Both the position numbers and the translations under genes were made by a program. Below the pieces are notes generated by a model. That model did no database searches. It worked only from the letters and a program-made list of their open reading frames with translations, and was not told the DNA's origin. From ZC4RG29 sp036563875 (GTDB lineage: Bacteria; Bacteroidota; Bacteroidia; Cytophagales; Cyclobacteriaceae): a stretch of DNA of 64,000 nucleotides. This document shows, piece after piece, positions 9,246 through 17,750 of the stretch. The stretch covers positions 1 through 64,000 of the forward strand of contig DATCLO010000061.1 of the NCBI GenBank assembly GCA_036563875.1, given 5' to 3'. Position 1 is the stretch's first letter; each line of letters begins with the position of its first letter.

Positions 9246-9460
9246 AGTGTTGATGTGTTGATGTTGGATAGCCCGAACGTTGGGATTGGTGGGCTAAACT
9301 TGGGATACCTAATTTGAGTGTACGTTTAATTCACTTGCCGTAATGGCGCGAAGGCGCAAAGATGCGCAAAGTTTTTCGAATGCGCAGAATAGTGGATATT
9401 AACGACCAAATCGGATGCGCAGCCAACTCCAACACATCAGGACATCAACACATCAACACT
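9246..9460. repeat. 215-bp intergenic segment bounded by 19-bp perfect inverted repeats (TGTTGATG-type)
   Basis: The left arm AGTGTTGATGTGTTGATGT (9246-9264) is exactly reverse-complemented at 9442-9460. Each arm is a short tandem of the octamer TGTTGATG. The segment fills the gap between the end of permease 2 and the end of the outer-membrane protein gene, and also contains the CGCAAAG array at 9345-9371. No convincing gene lies inside. Confidence 0.8.
9345..9371. repeat. Degenerate octamer array, CGCAAAG-type (copy 3)
   Basis: GGCGCGAA-GGCGCAAAG-ATGCGCAAAG, downstream of permease 2. It is the third copy of the module flanking the permease pair. Confidence 0.7.
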
Positions 9461-10354
9461 TTAATGCCCAAAAGTCCACTTCAATCCGACATTTGCCGCA
9501 ATAGAACTCAGCGGCAGGCTGAAGCGCGATTGCCTGCTGGGGCTTGACTCTGATTCGATGGGGAGGTCGCTATCAGTTGTCACCTTGGAAACAAACTTCA
9601 CGACGCGTTCTCTTGTGGTTAACGTGCCAAGGAAATTCGTGCCATTAGCTTCCCATCGTGTCACTTCTGCTTTTGCCGGATAGTAATTCATCCCGGTTAT
9701 GATGGCTTCGGCAAAGACGCGCAGAGAGGATGTTATCGTCATTTCAGCGCCGGCAATACCTCTCGCACCTTTGGCAAGTCCTCCGCGATACTCAACCGCT
9801 GCATACTCGGTACTCGTGAATCCGGCATCATACGTCACGACCTGCTGGCTGCGATCAAAATGCAACAATCCAAAAACTGGCCCGATCATGAGGTAGGGTT
9901 GTACCTTTCCGCTGCTCGCTGCGACCTTGACCATGGGCGCGAAAAAGAAACCACTGCCTTGTGTCGACAAGGTAATGCGCGAATCATACAATACGTTGTC
10001 CAGTCTCTTGCTCAAACCGCTATTTGTAACGTCGTATCTGCGACCGATGAAATAGCTGATCATCGCCTCTACGCCGAGTTGATCGGTGAACATATACCCG
10101 AAGGAACCGTTGATCAGTATGCCCGCTCCGTAAGAGCCGTGAATGTTTTCGCTCTCTGTGATGAGACGTGGTACTTCTCCGAGATTCGGGTCGAGGCTTG
10201 TTGTTAACTCCTGGCGACCATTGGTACCAAGGTGTTCACTGGCCAGGGGAAAGCCATATCCCCCACCAAGTTTGACATAAGCTTGTCCCTGCGCGAAAGT
10301 ATTGCCAACAAGGAAGGCGCAAAGGGCGAAGGCGGAGAGGCGGAGGGCATTCAT
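9461..10354 (-). CDS. Outer-membrane beta-barrel protein, porin-like
   Basis: 297-aa protein with a clear signal peptide (MNALRLSAFALCAFLVGNTFAQ). It starts its barrel with QAYVKLGGGYGFPLA and ends in NVGLKWTFGH, with alternating hydrophobic strands throughout (GSFGYMFTDQLGVEAMISYFIG; VQPYLMIGPVFGLLHF). This is the pattern of the OprF/OmpW-like 8-10 strand barrels common in Bacteroidota. No ligand or enzymatic motif is visible, so the function is unassigned. It is transcribed alone, convergent with the permease pair and divergent from a glycosyltransferase. Confidence 0.78.
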   Translation of the reverse strand: MNALRLSAFALCAFLVGNTFAQGQAYVKLGGGYGFPLASEHLGTNGRQELTTSLDPNLGEVPRLITESENIHGSYGAGILINGSFGYMFTDQLGVEAMISYFIGRRYDVTNSGLSKRLDNVLYDSRITLSTQGSGFFFAPMVKVAASSGKVQPYLMIGPVFGLLHFDRSQQVVTYDAGFTSTEYAAVEYRGGLAKGARGIAGAEMTITSSLRVFAEAIITGMNYYPAKAEVTRWEANGTNFLGTLTTRERVVKFVSKVTTDSDLPIESESSPSRQSRFSLPLSSIAANVGLKWTFGH

Positions 10355-10473
10355 AATTGTGGGGGTTTAGGTAACTGTATAAGAAGGGCATTTTGTAACA
10401 ATTTACTCTCTAAATCTGTGACTTGAAAGCGAGTAGCGGACTTCCTACATTTAAGGCCTTACTTTCCCATTGA

Positions 10474-11421
10474 ATGAAGATTAGTGGCTTTACCTTCGTA
10501 AGGAACGCGACCAAACTATACTATCCCGTCAGGCCCTCAATTGAGTCTATTCTCCCCATTGTCGATGAGTTTGTAGTCGCGATTGGCGACTGCGACCCGG
10601 ACGATCGCACCCGCGAGGAAATCGAAAGCATCGGATCACCCAAAATTCGCCTCATCGATACCGTGTGGGATCTGAAGAAGTATCCGAATGGAACGATATA
10701 CGCCCAGCAAACCGATGTCGCGAAACAGGCGTGTACCGGAGATTGGCTGTTTTATTTACAATGCGACGAGGCAATTCACGAAAAATACCTGCCTGTAGTG
10801 GTGGATAGTTGCCGGAAATATCTCAACGACCGCGAAGTCAACGGTCTGCTCTTCCGGTACAAGCACTTTTATGGCGACTATTGGCATTATCATGTGTCGC
10901 ACGACTGGTATCCGAAGGAGATCCGCGTAATCCGGAACCTTCCCGACATTCACAGCTGGCGCGACGCACAGTCGTTCCGTCATATTCCAAACTTTGATGG
11001 CGATTATCACAAGAAGGGAGGTACATCGAAGGTAAACGTTGTGCAGATCGACGCGGAGATTTTTCATTACGGTTTTGTTCGCCCGCCGGAACTCATGGGA
11101 AGGAAAAACCAGAATGTGCGGGTCGCTTACACCCTGGCGCCCGGCGAGGTAAAAGGATATTCGCAACAGATGGACTACTACGACTATGGTCCATTGAACC
11201 GCCTAAAGGAATATAAGGATACACATCCTGCGACTATGAAGGATTGGATTGCGAAATTCAACTGGAAGGACAAGTTGCAGTATGAGGGGAAGCCCAATCC
11301 CGCGCGCAAGAAACACAAGCACGAAACGCTAAAGGACCGCGTGCTGACGTTCATCGAACAAAAGTTTCTCGGAGGCCGACTAATCGGCGGCTTTAAGAAT
11401 TACAACCTGCTCAAGCGCTGA
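10474..11421 (+). CDS. Family 2-like glycosyltransferase
   Basis: 315 aa. The N-terminus MKISGFTFVRNATKLYYPVRPSIESILPIVDEFVVAIGDCDPDD has the GT-A nucleotide-binding pattern. GDWLFYLQCDEAIHEKYL takes the place of the usual DxD metal-binding region (QCDEAIHE). This resembles the 'glycosyltransferase family 2' proteins with a FVRNA start found in Bacteroidota. The C-terminal third is basic (KKHKHETLKDRVLTFIEQKFL) and has no obvious membrane helix. It probably acts in the cytosol on surface polysaccharide or glycoprotein glycans. It ends 3 bp from the convergent second glycosyltransferase. Confidence 0.82.
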   Translation: MKISGFTFVRNATKLYYPVRPSIESILPIVDEFVVAIGDCDPDDRTREEIESIGSPKIRLIDTVWDLKKYPNGTIYAQQTDVAKQACTGDWLFYLQCDEAIHEKYLPVVVDSCRKYLNDREVNGLLFRYKHFYGDYWHYHVSHDWYPKEIRVIRNLPDIHSWRDAQSFRHIPNFDGDYHKKGGTSKVNVVQIDAEIFHYGFVRPPELMGRKNQNVRVAYTLAPGEVKGYSQQMDYYDYGPLNRLKEYKDTHPATMKDWIAKFNWKDKLQYEGKPNPARKKHKHETLKDRVLTFIEQKFLGGRLIGGFKNYNLLKR

Positions 11422-11424
11422 AGA

Positions 11425-12438
11425 CTAGGCTGCTTCTGCTTTGGCTGTTTCAAACGTACCGTGCGCAAGCTTCTTGTAGTTGACCGACCTGTGGCTCAAC
11501 CACGTTCTCCCTGCCAACGCTGAAGCGTAGTACTTCACGATGTTCAGATATAGCCGAGGATAGCTTGAAAAAGAACGCTTGAAAAACAACAGTGTGCCGA
11601 GTATGGCCGACAGGAGCGGCATGCCAAAGATATTGTTGATCACAAAGTATGAGTGCATCAGAACACGCCTCCAACCTTTGGAATGTTTCTGAATGTAGAC
11701 ATGTCGTGAAATCATCACCTCTGATTTTGTCAACGCTTTGACGTAGCGGTTGATGCGCGACGCGCCTCCGTGGTTGTGTATAATCTGCGTGTTCTTGATG
11801 AGTGCAACCTGTCCGCCCTGATCCCGAACTCTTTTGCAGATGTCCATATCTTCAAAGTACATCCAGAAATCTTCATCCCATTGAAGATGATGATACCAAT
11901 TGCGGTGCATCAGCATGACCGAACCTGATACCCAGTCGGGAAATATCACGCTGATGTCAGGTTCGACATTCACAGGCGTCACGCTATTGTTCGAGATTTT
12001 GTAAAACATCCGAAGGAAGCTCGTCAGTGTTGCGAGCCGGAGGAAAACGCCATGAGGACGGTCGTCTTTTCCTTTATCCGTCACCTGGCTGCATGAAAGT
12101 ATGGTGTATTCCGGATGTCGTTCCGCGACATGCACCAGTCGGCTGATTGCTTCAGCGTTGACAATGGTATCGGGATTCAGAAAAAGCAGAAATTCTCCCG
12201 AAGAATTCTTCGCACCGAAATTGCAGCCATTGGCAAAGCCATTGTTACCGCTGTTCTCAAGGAAGTAGAACTCAGGGAACTGCCGCACAAATTGTTGAAG
12301 TTGATCTCCGCCTGAATCGTTGTCAACAACGATCACCTCCCAGGTGAACTGTAATTCTCCCAGATTGCGCAGGGATTCCAGGCAGCGTTTCAGTGATTTC
12401 CAGCCACGATGGTTTACTATGATTATGGATAGTCTCAT
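11425..12438 (-). CDS. Family 2 glycosyltransferase, rhamnosyltransferase-like
   Basis: 337 aa from the ATG at 12438. The open frame extends further, but MRLSIIIVNHRGWKSLKRCL is the canonical GT2 start, and this ATG overlaps the preceding stop in a TAATG arrangement. Motifs: EVIVVDNDSGG (nucleotide binding), NNGFANGCNFGAKNSSGEFLLFLNPDT (DxD-like NPD), DWVSGSVMLMHRNWYHHLQWDEDFWMYFEDMDICKRVRDQG (acceptor region, ED). This is the WsaE/RfbN-like architecture. A hydrophobic stretch near 290 (GMPLLSAILGTLLFF) may anchor it to the membrane. It is translationally coupled to the FkbM methyltransferase upstream, so the two probably build and cap one glycan. Confidence 0.9.
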   Translation of the reverse strand: MRLSIIIVNHRGWKSLKRCLESLRNLGELQFTWEVIVVDNDSGGDQLQQFVRQFPEFYFLENSGNNGFANGCNFGAKNSSGEFLLFLNPDTIVNAEAISRLVHVAERHPEYTILSCSQVTDKGKDDRPHGVFLRLATLTSFLRMFYKISNNSVTPVNVEPDISVIFPDWVSGSVMLMHRNWYHHLQWDEDFWMYFEDMDICKRVRDQGGQVALIKNTQIIHNHGGASRINRYVKALTKSEVMISRHVYIQKHSKGWRRVLMHSYFVINNIFGMPLLSAILGTLLFFKRSFSSYPRLYLNIVKYYASALAGRTWLSHRSVNYKKLAHGTFETAKAEAA

Positions 12439-13316
12439 TAGTTGTGATCTCTGACCGCGCGTAACACTGCCTTTCGCAGGTAGGGTTCCCTGACGACATT
12501 GGTCCGCCCGTAATAGTACAACATATATCCATCGGAAAAGGAGGTGCTGAATCCGCTTTGCTTCAGCATGGGCTCCAGAATTCCGGCGTCCTCTTGCCGG
12601 TGGTAAGTGCAAATGGCCACTTTAATCTGTGGCTGAGAGGTGAGCGTTCGTGACGCGCCGCGTAGTACTTGAGCCTCTGCGCCTTCTACATCAGCCTTAA
12701 TAAAATTCACGGTTTGCCCTCCAGAAAAGTAGTCGTCGAGCGACACCGTATTATCGGTAGTCTTGTCGGAGACGTATTTTCTCTCAATTTTCACCTTGTG
12801 CTTCCATGGTGCGAAGGTGCTCTCCAGTGCTTTAATCCATCGGTCATCGGTTTCAAAAAGGTAGATAAAGCCGGCCCGCTCGACAACGCTGAGAGAGAAG
12901 TTGCCTTCCGCCGCGCCGACGTCGACGACTACATCACCTTCATCGACATCGAAATCGTCCGCGAGATATCGGTGCGGCGAGCGAAGGTCCTGCTCCAGGC
13001 GCAAGCTGTTGAAGTACTGTGCCGCCTTCGATGCGCGGCTTCCATTTTTGTAGTATAGCCGCTTCCCTTCCCACAGCATATAGTAGAGTCCGTTCTTGGG
13101 ATCCCGGGAAAGTTCGATGTCGGATGCATCATATTTCTGGGGAAACTCGTAGGGAAAAACGGATATGTCGTTTTCCCGAAGGTATTCCAGCACTTCTTTC
13201 TGATCGCGCGAAATGGCGTCCGCGGGAATACCTTCGAGGTACTCGATGACTCTATTTTTCAGACGGTTAAGCCGAACACGTTTACTCGTAAGTCTTTCGA
13301 GGATACTGGATTTCAT
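12438..13316 (-). CDS. FkbM-family SAM-dependent methyltransferase
   Basis: 292 aa from the ATG at 13316 (MKSSILERL); an in-frame start at 13355 would add 13 unremarkable residues. SAM-binding motif I is VVVDVGAAEGNFSLSVVERAG, followed by IYLFETDDRWIKALE. The FkbM signature VNFIKADVEGAEAQVLRGA is present. Members O-methylate sugars or small metabolites. Its stop codon shares a base with the start of the glycosyltransferase gene (TAATG), which supports a role in modifying a glycan, for example a terminal O-methyl cap. The acceptor is unknown. Confidence 0.87.
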   Translation of the reverse strand: MKSSILERLTSKRVRLNRLKNRVIEYLEGIPADAISRDQKEVLEYLRENDISVFPYEFPQKYDASDIELSRDPKNGLYYMLWEGKRLYYKNGSRASKAAQYFNSLRLEQDLRSPHRYLADDFDVDEGDVVVDVGAAEGNFSLSVVERAGFIYLFETDDRWIKALESTFAPWKHKVKIERKYVSDKTTDNTVSLDDYFSGGQTVNFIKADVEGAEAQVLRGASRTLTSQPQIKVAICTYHRQEDAGILEPMLKQSGFSTSFSDGYMLYYYGRTNVVREPYLRKAVLRAVRDHN

Positions 13317-13405
13317 CAACTGGCTGTTTGGGCTCTGACAAACAACAGGCAGCAAATATCTAATAAGTTACGATCTTTTTCGGCGTTACCCAAATTCCGC
13401 TGCAA

Positions 13406-14620
13406 TCATGGCAACCGGGTTTCCTGCAGATCGACACCCAGCAGCGTCCGGGCAATGTCATTCATTTTTTCATAATCCCCCTGAAGGTGGATAGTGAGTT
13501 GTCGGTGTTCCTGCGAGGCTCCTGGTTCAAGCTCAAGGGCTGCCGATGAAGACTCGAGTTCATAGAACGGTCCGAGCTGGCCGCCATCTGCCAATGGTCC
13601 GTCGTTGTACGCGTTCACTACGTCACCTCCATATGGATTCTTCTGAAGCTCCCATTTTGAATTGACGTAAAGACCGTTTTCGTCCACAGGGAAGAAGATC
13701 ACAGATAAGATGTTCTTTGCGTAGTCGTAACTCGCTGCAAACGGTTTCGCTGCCTTCGGCGATATACCGATTTTGCTTCGATACTTTCCGTCACACTTCA
13801 GTATCAACACGCTGTCTAGTCGCACGAGCCGCTCCGCCGGCACGTCACCGAAATAATTCGTCGTTATCAAAGTGTCCACACCTTCCACAGGTCTGAAGGG
13901 GATGAGCGCGACGGTTTGATCGCTCGGCCGCAGCATCGACAGCAACCAGATTGACATGAGTCCTTCTTCTTTTTTCCACGATCGCGTGCCTGCGTTCGTG
14001 ATCCTGTTGACAGTTTCATAGGCTACGAACGCAGCGTCACCGACTTGCATACCCGTCCTGCTCGCCAGGCTGTTCTTGTCTACCATGATGATGTCGCGCT
14101 GCACCGCCACATCGAAGTCGAAACCCGAGTAATTCGTCACTGTGGCACGTTGTTCAAATCGCAGGCGATCAGGGCCTGGTGCAGATTGGTTATAGGAAAC
14201 CGTATCGACAAAATAGGGGACCTGCCAGTTCGATATTTCGAATGAATCACCCTTGCTGAAGTAAAAAGAATACTGTCCGCCTTCAGGTCCGATCCAGAAA
14301 CGCTCCTCTCCGCCTACAGGATTGAACTGATCAAGCATTTCGCCGGAGCTAATGAGATCGTAATTGATCCATCCGTAGCTGTCACCCGTTAATCCCTGCG
14401 CAGTGCTCGTCATAACGCGTCCCTGGTATTTCGCACTCAGCGCGATGCGCGCATTTCCGGACTCATCCGTGAGTTCAACAACATCAGGAACATGTGCGCG
14501 GAGAAACTCCAGGTCGTGTTTGTACGATCCTTCGTGTGTCTCTTCTGCGGGGCGATTTCCACCGCATGCGAGACATGCTACAGCCGAAATGAGGCAAAGG
14601 GTGCGTCGAATCAGTCTCAT
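13406..14620 (-). CDS. Lipoprotein, DUF6786-like
   Basis: 404-aa lipoprotein. The signal peptide ends in a lipobox (AVACLACGG), placing lipidated Cys at about residue 19. Downstream are SAKYQGRVMTSTAQGLTGDSYGWINYDLI and GGEERFWIGPEGGQYSFYFSKG, a fold reminiscent of aldose-epimerase-like beta-sandwiches and characteristic of the DUF6786 proteins as I recall them. No catalytic residues can be assigned. It sits alone, 89 bp upstream of the FkbM gene on the same strand, so co-transcription is possible. A carbohydrate-related role is inferred only from fold resemblance. Confidence 0.7.
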   Translation of the reverse strand: MRLIRRTLCLISAVACLACGGNRPAEETHEGSYKHDLEFLRAHVPDVVELTDESGNARIALSAKYQGRVMTSTAQGLTGDSYGWINYDLISSGEMLDQFNPVGGEERFWIGPEGGQYSFYFSKGDSFEISNWQVPYFVDTVSYNQSAPGPDRLRFEQRATVTNYSGFDFDVAVQRDIIMVDKNSLASRTGMQVGDAAFVAYETVNRITNAGTRSWKKEEGLMSIWLLSMLRPSDQTVALIPFRPVEGVDTLITTNYFGDVPAERLVRLDSVLILKCDGKYRSKIGISPKAAKPFAASYDYAKNILSVIFFPVDENGLYVNSKWELQKNPYGGDVVNAYNDGPLADGGQLGPFYELESSSAALELEPGASQEHRQLTIHLQGDYEKMNDIARTLLGVDLQETRLP

Positions 14621-14772
14621 GTTTGTTCGCTCGTAAAAAATCCGAAAATAACCATTTTGATGCCGACCCGGTCATCTTTTTGATTTGCAGCGTATTAATA
14701 ATGCTCTATCCCGGGCAAACATTTGTTAGGACGTCCGATGGTAATAACATTCGTCGAAAAGGCTCGTAAAAG

Positions 14773-14803
14773 TTGGAGTGGAATTGAATTTACTCTACTT
14801 TTA
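14773..14803 (+). promoter_or_regulatory. Predicted Bacteroidota promoter of the sulfite reductase operon
   Basis: TTGG at 14773-14776 and TACTTTTA at 14796-14803 are separated by exactly 19 bp. This is close to the phylum consensus TTTG-N19-TAnnTTTG, with one mismatch in each box. It lies about 55 bp before the start codon and is overlapped by a dyad. Confidence 0.55.
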
Positions 14804-14810
14804 CGGTAGA
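14794..14810. promoter_or_regulatory. Dyad TCTAC-N7-GTAGA overlapping the -7 box (candidate operator)
   Basis: TCTACTTTTACGGTAGA has perfect 5-bp arms and covers the predicted -7 element. A repressor bound here would block transcription of the sulfite reductase and siroheme genes. An Rrf2/CymR-like sulfur regulator is a guess by analogy. The gap also holds AACTATAGTT and GGATATATCC mini-palindromes further downstream. Confidence 0.5.
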
Positions 14811-14859
14811 CTAACTATAGTTCAGGGGATATATCCTAGAAAAAGAATAAGGGGTAGTT

Positions 14860-16971
14860 ATGCAAAGCTTTCGAACGGAACTAGAAGATATCAATAACCC
14901 TGTAGTCCAGGAGGACATCATCCGACTGGAGCGTCAGATCCGTTTGTACCGCGAGGGCAAGATCGATGACGACAAATTCAGGAGTCTCCGCTTGTCGCGG
15001 GGTATTTACGGTCAGCGTCAGCCTGGCGTGCAAATGGTTCGCATCAAACTTCCTTTCGGACGTGTAACCACCCAACAACTGCGACGGATTGCTGACATTT
15101 CAGATGAATATGCAAGTGGCAACCTTCACGCCACCACGCGTCAGGATATTCAGATTCACCACGTGAGTCTTGATCGCACGCCGGAATTGTGGACGAAACT
15201 TGAGGAGGATGGTGTGACCATTCGCGAAGCTTGCGGTAACACCGTGCGCAACGTGACGGCTTCTGCAACTGCGGGTGTAGATCCCAAGGAGCCATTCGAT
15301 GTGTCTCCTTATGCTTACGAGACCTTCAAGTACTTCCTGCGCAATCCGATTTGCCAGGACATGGGTCGCAAGTTCAAGATATCGTTCAGTTCCAGCGAAG
15401 ATGATACGGCGTTCGCTTTTATTCACGACGTAGGTCTTATTCCGAAGATTCGCGATAACGAGCGGGGCTTTAAGGTATACATCGGCGGTGGACTCGGTGC
15501 CAACCCGTACCTGGCTGTCCCGGTTTATGAATTCCTCCATGAGGACAAGATCATTCCTTTTATTGAAGGCGTCCTTCGAGTATTCGACCGCTACGGTGAA
15601 AGAACCCGCCGGATGAAGGCGCGTTTCAAATTCCTACTCGAGGATCTCGGTGTCGAACGCTTCATGGAATTGCTTGAAGAGGAAAGCAAGGCATTGAGCG
15701 TACATTCATACAAGATCAATCGCGACATTCTTCCGGCTCCCATTATGGCGCAGGAATTGAATGGCGTTGCTCGCCCCGTGATTGACGAGGACAAATTTGA
15801 GAAGTGGAGAAAGACTAACGTTTTCGCACAAAAACAGGAGGGATACTTTGGCGTTTACGTCAAGTTACCTCTTGGTAATCTTTCCTCAGATCATGCGCGA
15901 AAGTTTGCTGACATTGTCGACAAGTACGCGGCAAACGAACTTCGTGTCACCGTAAATCAGGGATACCTGATTCGCTTCGTTCGCGAGAAAGCGCTGCCTC
16001 ATCTTTTCGCTGCGCTTGACAAACTCGCTCTGGCTGAGCCCGGCTTCGACAGTGTCGCGGATATCACGGCATGCCCGGGATCAGATACATGTAATCTCGG
16101 AATATCCAGCAGCTACGGTATCGCAGTTGCGCTTGAAAAGATGATCAAGGAGGAATATCCTGATCTCATCTTTAACAACGACATAAAAATCAAGATCAGC
16201 GGATGCCCGAACTCTTGCGGTCAGCACACCATTGCCAGCATCGGCTTCCATGGAAGTTCCGTAAAGGACAAGAAGGGTGGCGTGCTGCCAGCGCTTGTCG
16301 TACTCCTCGGTGGCGCAAGGCTTTCTGACGGACAGGGCATCGTTGCTGAAAAGATACTTAAGATTCCGAGCAAGCGCGGAGTTGAAGCTATGCGCATCCT
16401 CCTCGACGACTACGAAGCCAATGCGCTTGAAGGAGAATATTACCACAACTATTATCAACGCATAGGTGGACGTAAGTACTTCTACGATTTGCTGAAGCCG
16501 CTTGGTGATCTTACGAACATCGCTCCTGAAGAGTATATCGACTGGGATGAGGATCATAACTTTATTCTCCACACAGCAACAGGTGAATGTGCCGGCGTTA
16601 TTATCGACCTGGTTGCTACCCTGCTGTATGAAAGTGAGGAGAGAGTAGGTTGGGCAGCTGAGGCTCTTGACCTTGGACACTATGCTGACTCGATCTATCA
16701 TAGCTACGGAGCCTTCATCAACACGGCCAAGGCGTTGCTACTCACGAACGACATTCGCGTAAGCACGCAAATACAAGTGCTTGATGAGTTCAACAAGGCG
16801 TTTGCTGACGCCTTCCCTGATGTTGGTAACTTCCGTGACTATGTGCTGCGCATCAACCGCAATGAACCGTCGGAATCCTTTGCTCTGCAATACATGAACG
16901 ACTCGCGCAAGTTCCTCAAGGATGTGATTGCATTCCGCGAGAACCAGCGGGTAACCGTTGAAGCCAAATGA
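14860..16971 (+). CDS. Siroheme 4Fe-4S nitrite/sulfite reductase with extra C-terminal helical domain
   Basis: 703-aa soluble hemoprotein that by family reduces sulfite to sulfide (or nitrite to ammonia) with six electrons. It has two ferredoxin-like/core repeats: GVQMVRIKLPFGRVTTQQLRRIADISDEYASGNLHATTRQDIQIHHV, then GYFGVYVKLPLGNLSSDHARKFADIVDKYAANELRVTVNQGYLIRFV. The siroheme/4Fe-4S ligands are C405 and C411 (CPGSDTC) and C449 and C453 (CPNSC). The core ends near residue 555. About 145 further residues are helical and resemble HEPN-type extensions annotated on Bacteroidota homologues. It is followed by the two siroheme synthesis enzymes, which supports sulfite reduction for cysteine synthesis, though nitrite cannot be excluded from sequence alone. 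Confidence 0.92.
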   Translation: MQSFRTELEDINNPVVQEDIIRLERQIRLYREGKIDDDKFRSLRLSRGIYGQRQPGVQMVRIKLPFGRVTTQQLRRIADISDEYASGNLHATTRQDIQIHHVSLDRTPELWTKLEEDGVTIREACGNTVRNVTASATAGVDPKEPFDVSPYAYETFKYFLRNPICQDMGRKFKISFSSSEDDTAFAFIHDVGLIPKIRDNERGFKVYIGGGLGANPYLAVPVYEFLHEDKIIPFIEGVLRVFDRYGERTRRMKARFKFLLEDLGVERFMELLEEESKALSVHSYKINRDILPAPIMAQELNGVARPVIDEDKFEKWRKTNVFAQKQEGYFGVYVKLPLGNLSSDHARKFADIVDKYAANELRVTVNQGYLIRFVREKALPHLFAALDKLALAEPGFDSVADITACPGSDTCNLGISSSYGIAVALEKMIKEEYPDLIFNNDIKIKISGCPNSCGQHTIASIGFHGSSVKDKKGGVLPALVVLLGGARLSDGQGIVAEKILKIPSKRGVEAMRILLDDYEANALEGEYYHNYYQRIGGRKYFYDLLKPLGDLTNIAPEEYIDWDEDHNFILHTATGECAGVIIDLVATLLYESEERVGWAAEALDLGHYADSIYHSYGAFINTAKALLLTNDIRVSTQIQVLDEFNKAFADAFPDVGNFRDYVLRINRNEPSESFALQYMNDSRKFLKDVIAFRENQRVTVEAK

Positions 16972-17744
16972 ATCAGGAAGGCAGACATGGCACGCCCAGG
17001 ATTACCTTGATCGGCGCAGGTCCCGGCGATCCGGACTTGCTTACCATCAAAGGCCTGCGTGCGCTGCAATCGGCCGACGTCGTTTTATACGATGCTCTTG
17101 TTTCAGACGCGTTGCTCACGCTCATTCCCCATGATGTTCCCGCCTGGTCAGTAGGCAAACGTGCCGGAGCACATTCATTCCGCCAGGATGAGATCAATAC
17201 GCTGATGGTAGACTTCGCCTATCGGTATGGTCACGTCGTGCGACTTAAAGGCGGCGATCCGTTTGTCTTTGGTCGCGCTCAGGAGGAAATTGAATTTGCT
17301 CTTTCCCGAGGCATTGAAGTTAACGTTATCCCCGGAGTCAGCAGTGCATTTGCTGTTCCTGGTGCGCTCAACATTCCCCTTACAAGCCGTGGTGTGAGCG
17401 ACAGCTTCTGGGTGGTAACAGGTACGACCCGGTCGGGTAGTGTATCTGACGACCTGCGGCTTGCTGCACAATCATCTGCAACGATCGTAATCCTGATGGG
17501 GATGTCGAAGATCGCTGAGATCATGCGTACATTTGAGGCGCACGGCCGGTCTTCCACACCCGTTGCCGTTATTCAGAATGGTACGCTTCCCAACCAGCGA
17601 TCTGTCGTTGGCACTGTCTCAACTATCGTCGACGACGTAGTGCGCGCGGGAATTGGATCGCCTGCGGTCATCGTTGTTGGCGAGGTTGTCCGTTTTGCAA
17701 AGGAAGCCGGCCTCGGCGACTTGCTTCGGTCAGCTGTCCAATAA
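16968..17744 (+). CDS. cobA: Uroporphyrinogen-III C-methyltransferase
   Basis: 258 aa. Catalyses two SAM-dependent methylations of uroporphyrinogen III to precorrin-2, the first step to siroheme. It opens with the family P-loop-like motif ITLIGAGPGDPDLLTIKGLRALQSADVVLYDALV. VRLKGGDPFVFGRAQEEIEF and VIPGVSSAFAVPGALNIPLTSRGVS are the SUMT signatures. It overlaps the reductase gene by 4 nt (ATGA), so it is translationally coupled to the enzyme that needs the cofactor. The single-domain form is used here, with the dehydrogenase/chelatase in the next gene. Confidence 0.95.
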   Translation: MNQEGRHGTPRITLIGAGPGDPDLLTIKGLRALQSADVVLYDALVSDALLTLIPHDVPAWSVGKRAGAHSFRQDEINTLMVDFAYRYGHVVRLKGGDPFVFGRAQEEIEFALSRGIEVNVIPGVSSAFAVPGALNIPLTSRGVSDSFWVVTGTTRSGSVSDDLRLAAQSSATIVILMGMSKIAEIMRTFEAHGRSSTPVAVIQNGTLPNQRSVVGTVSTIVDDVVRAGIGSPAVIVVGEVVRFAKEAGLGDLLRSAVQ

Positions 17745-17750
17745 ATCTCC

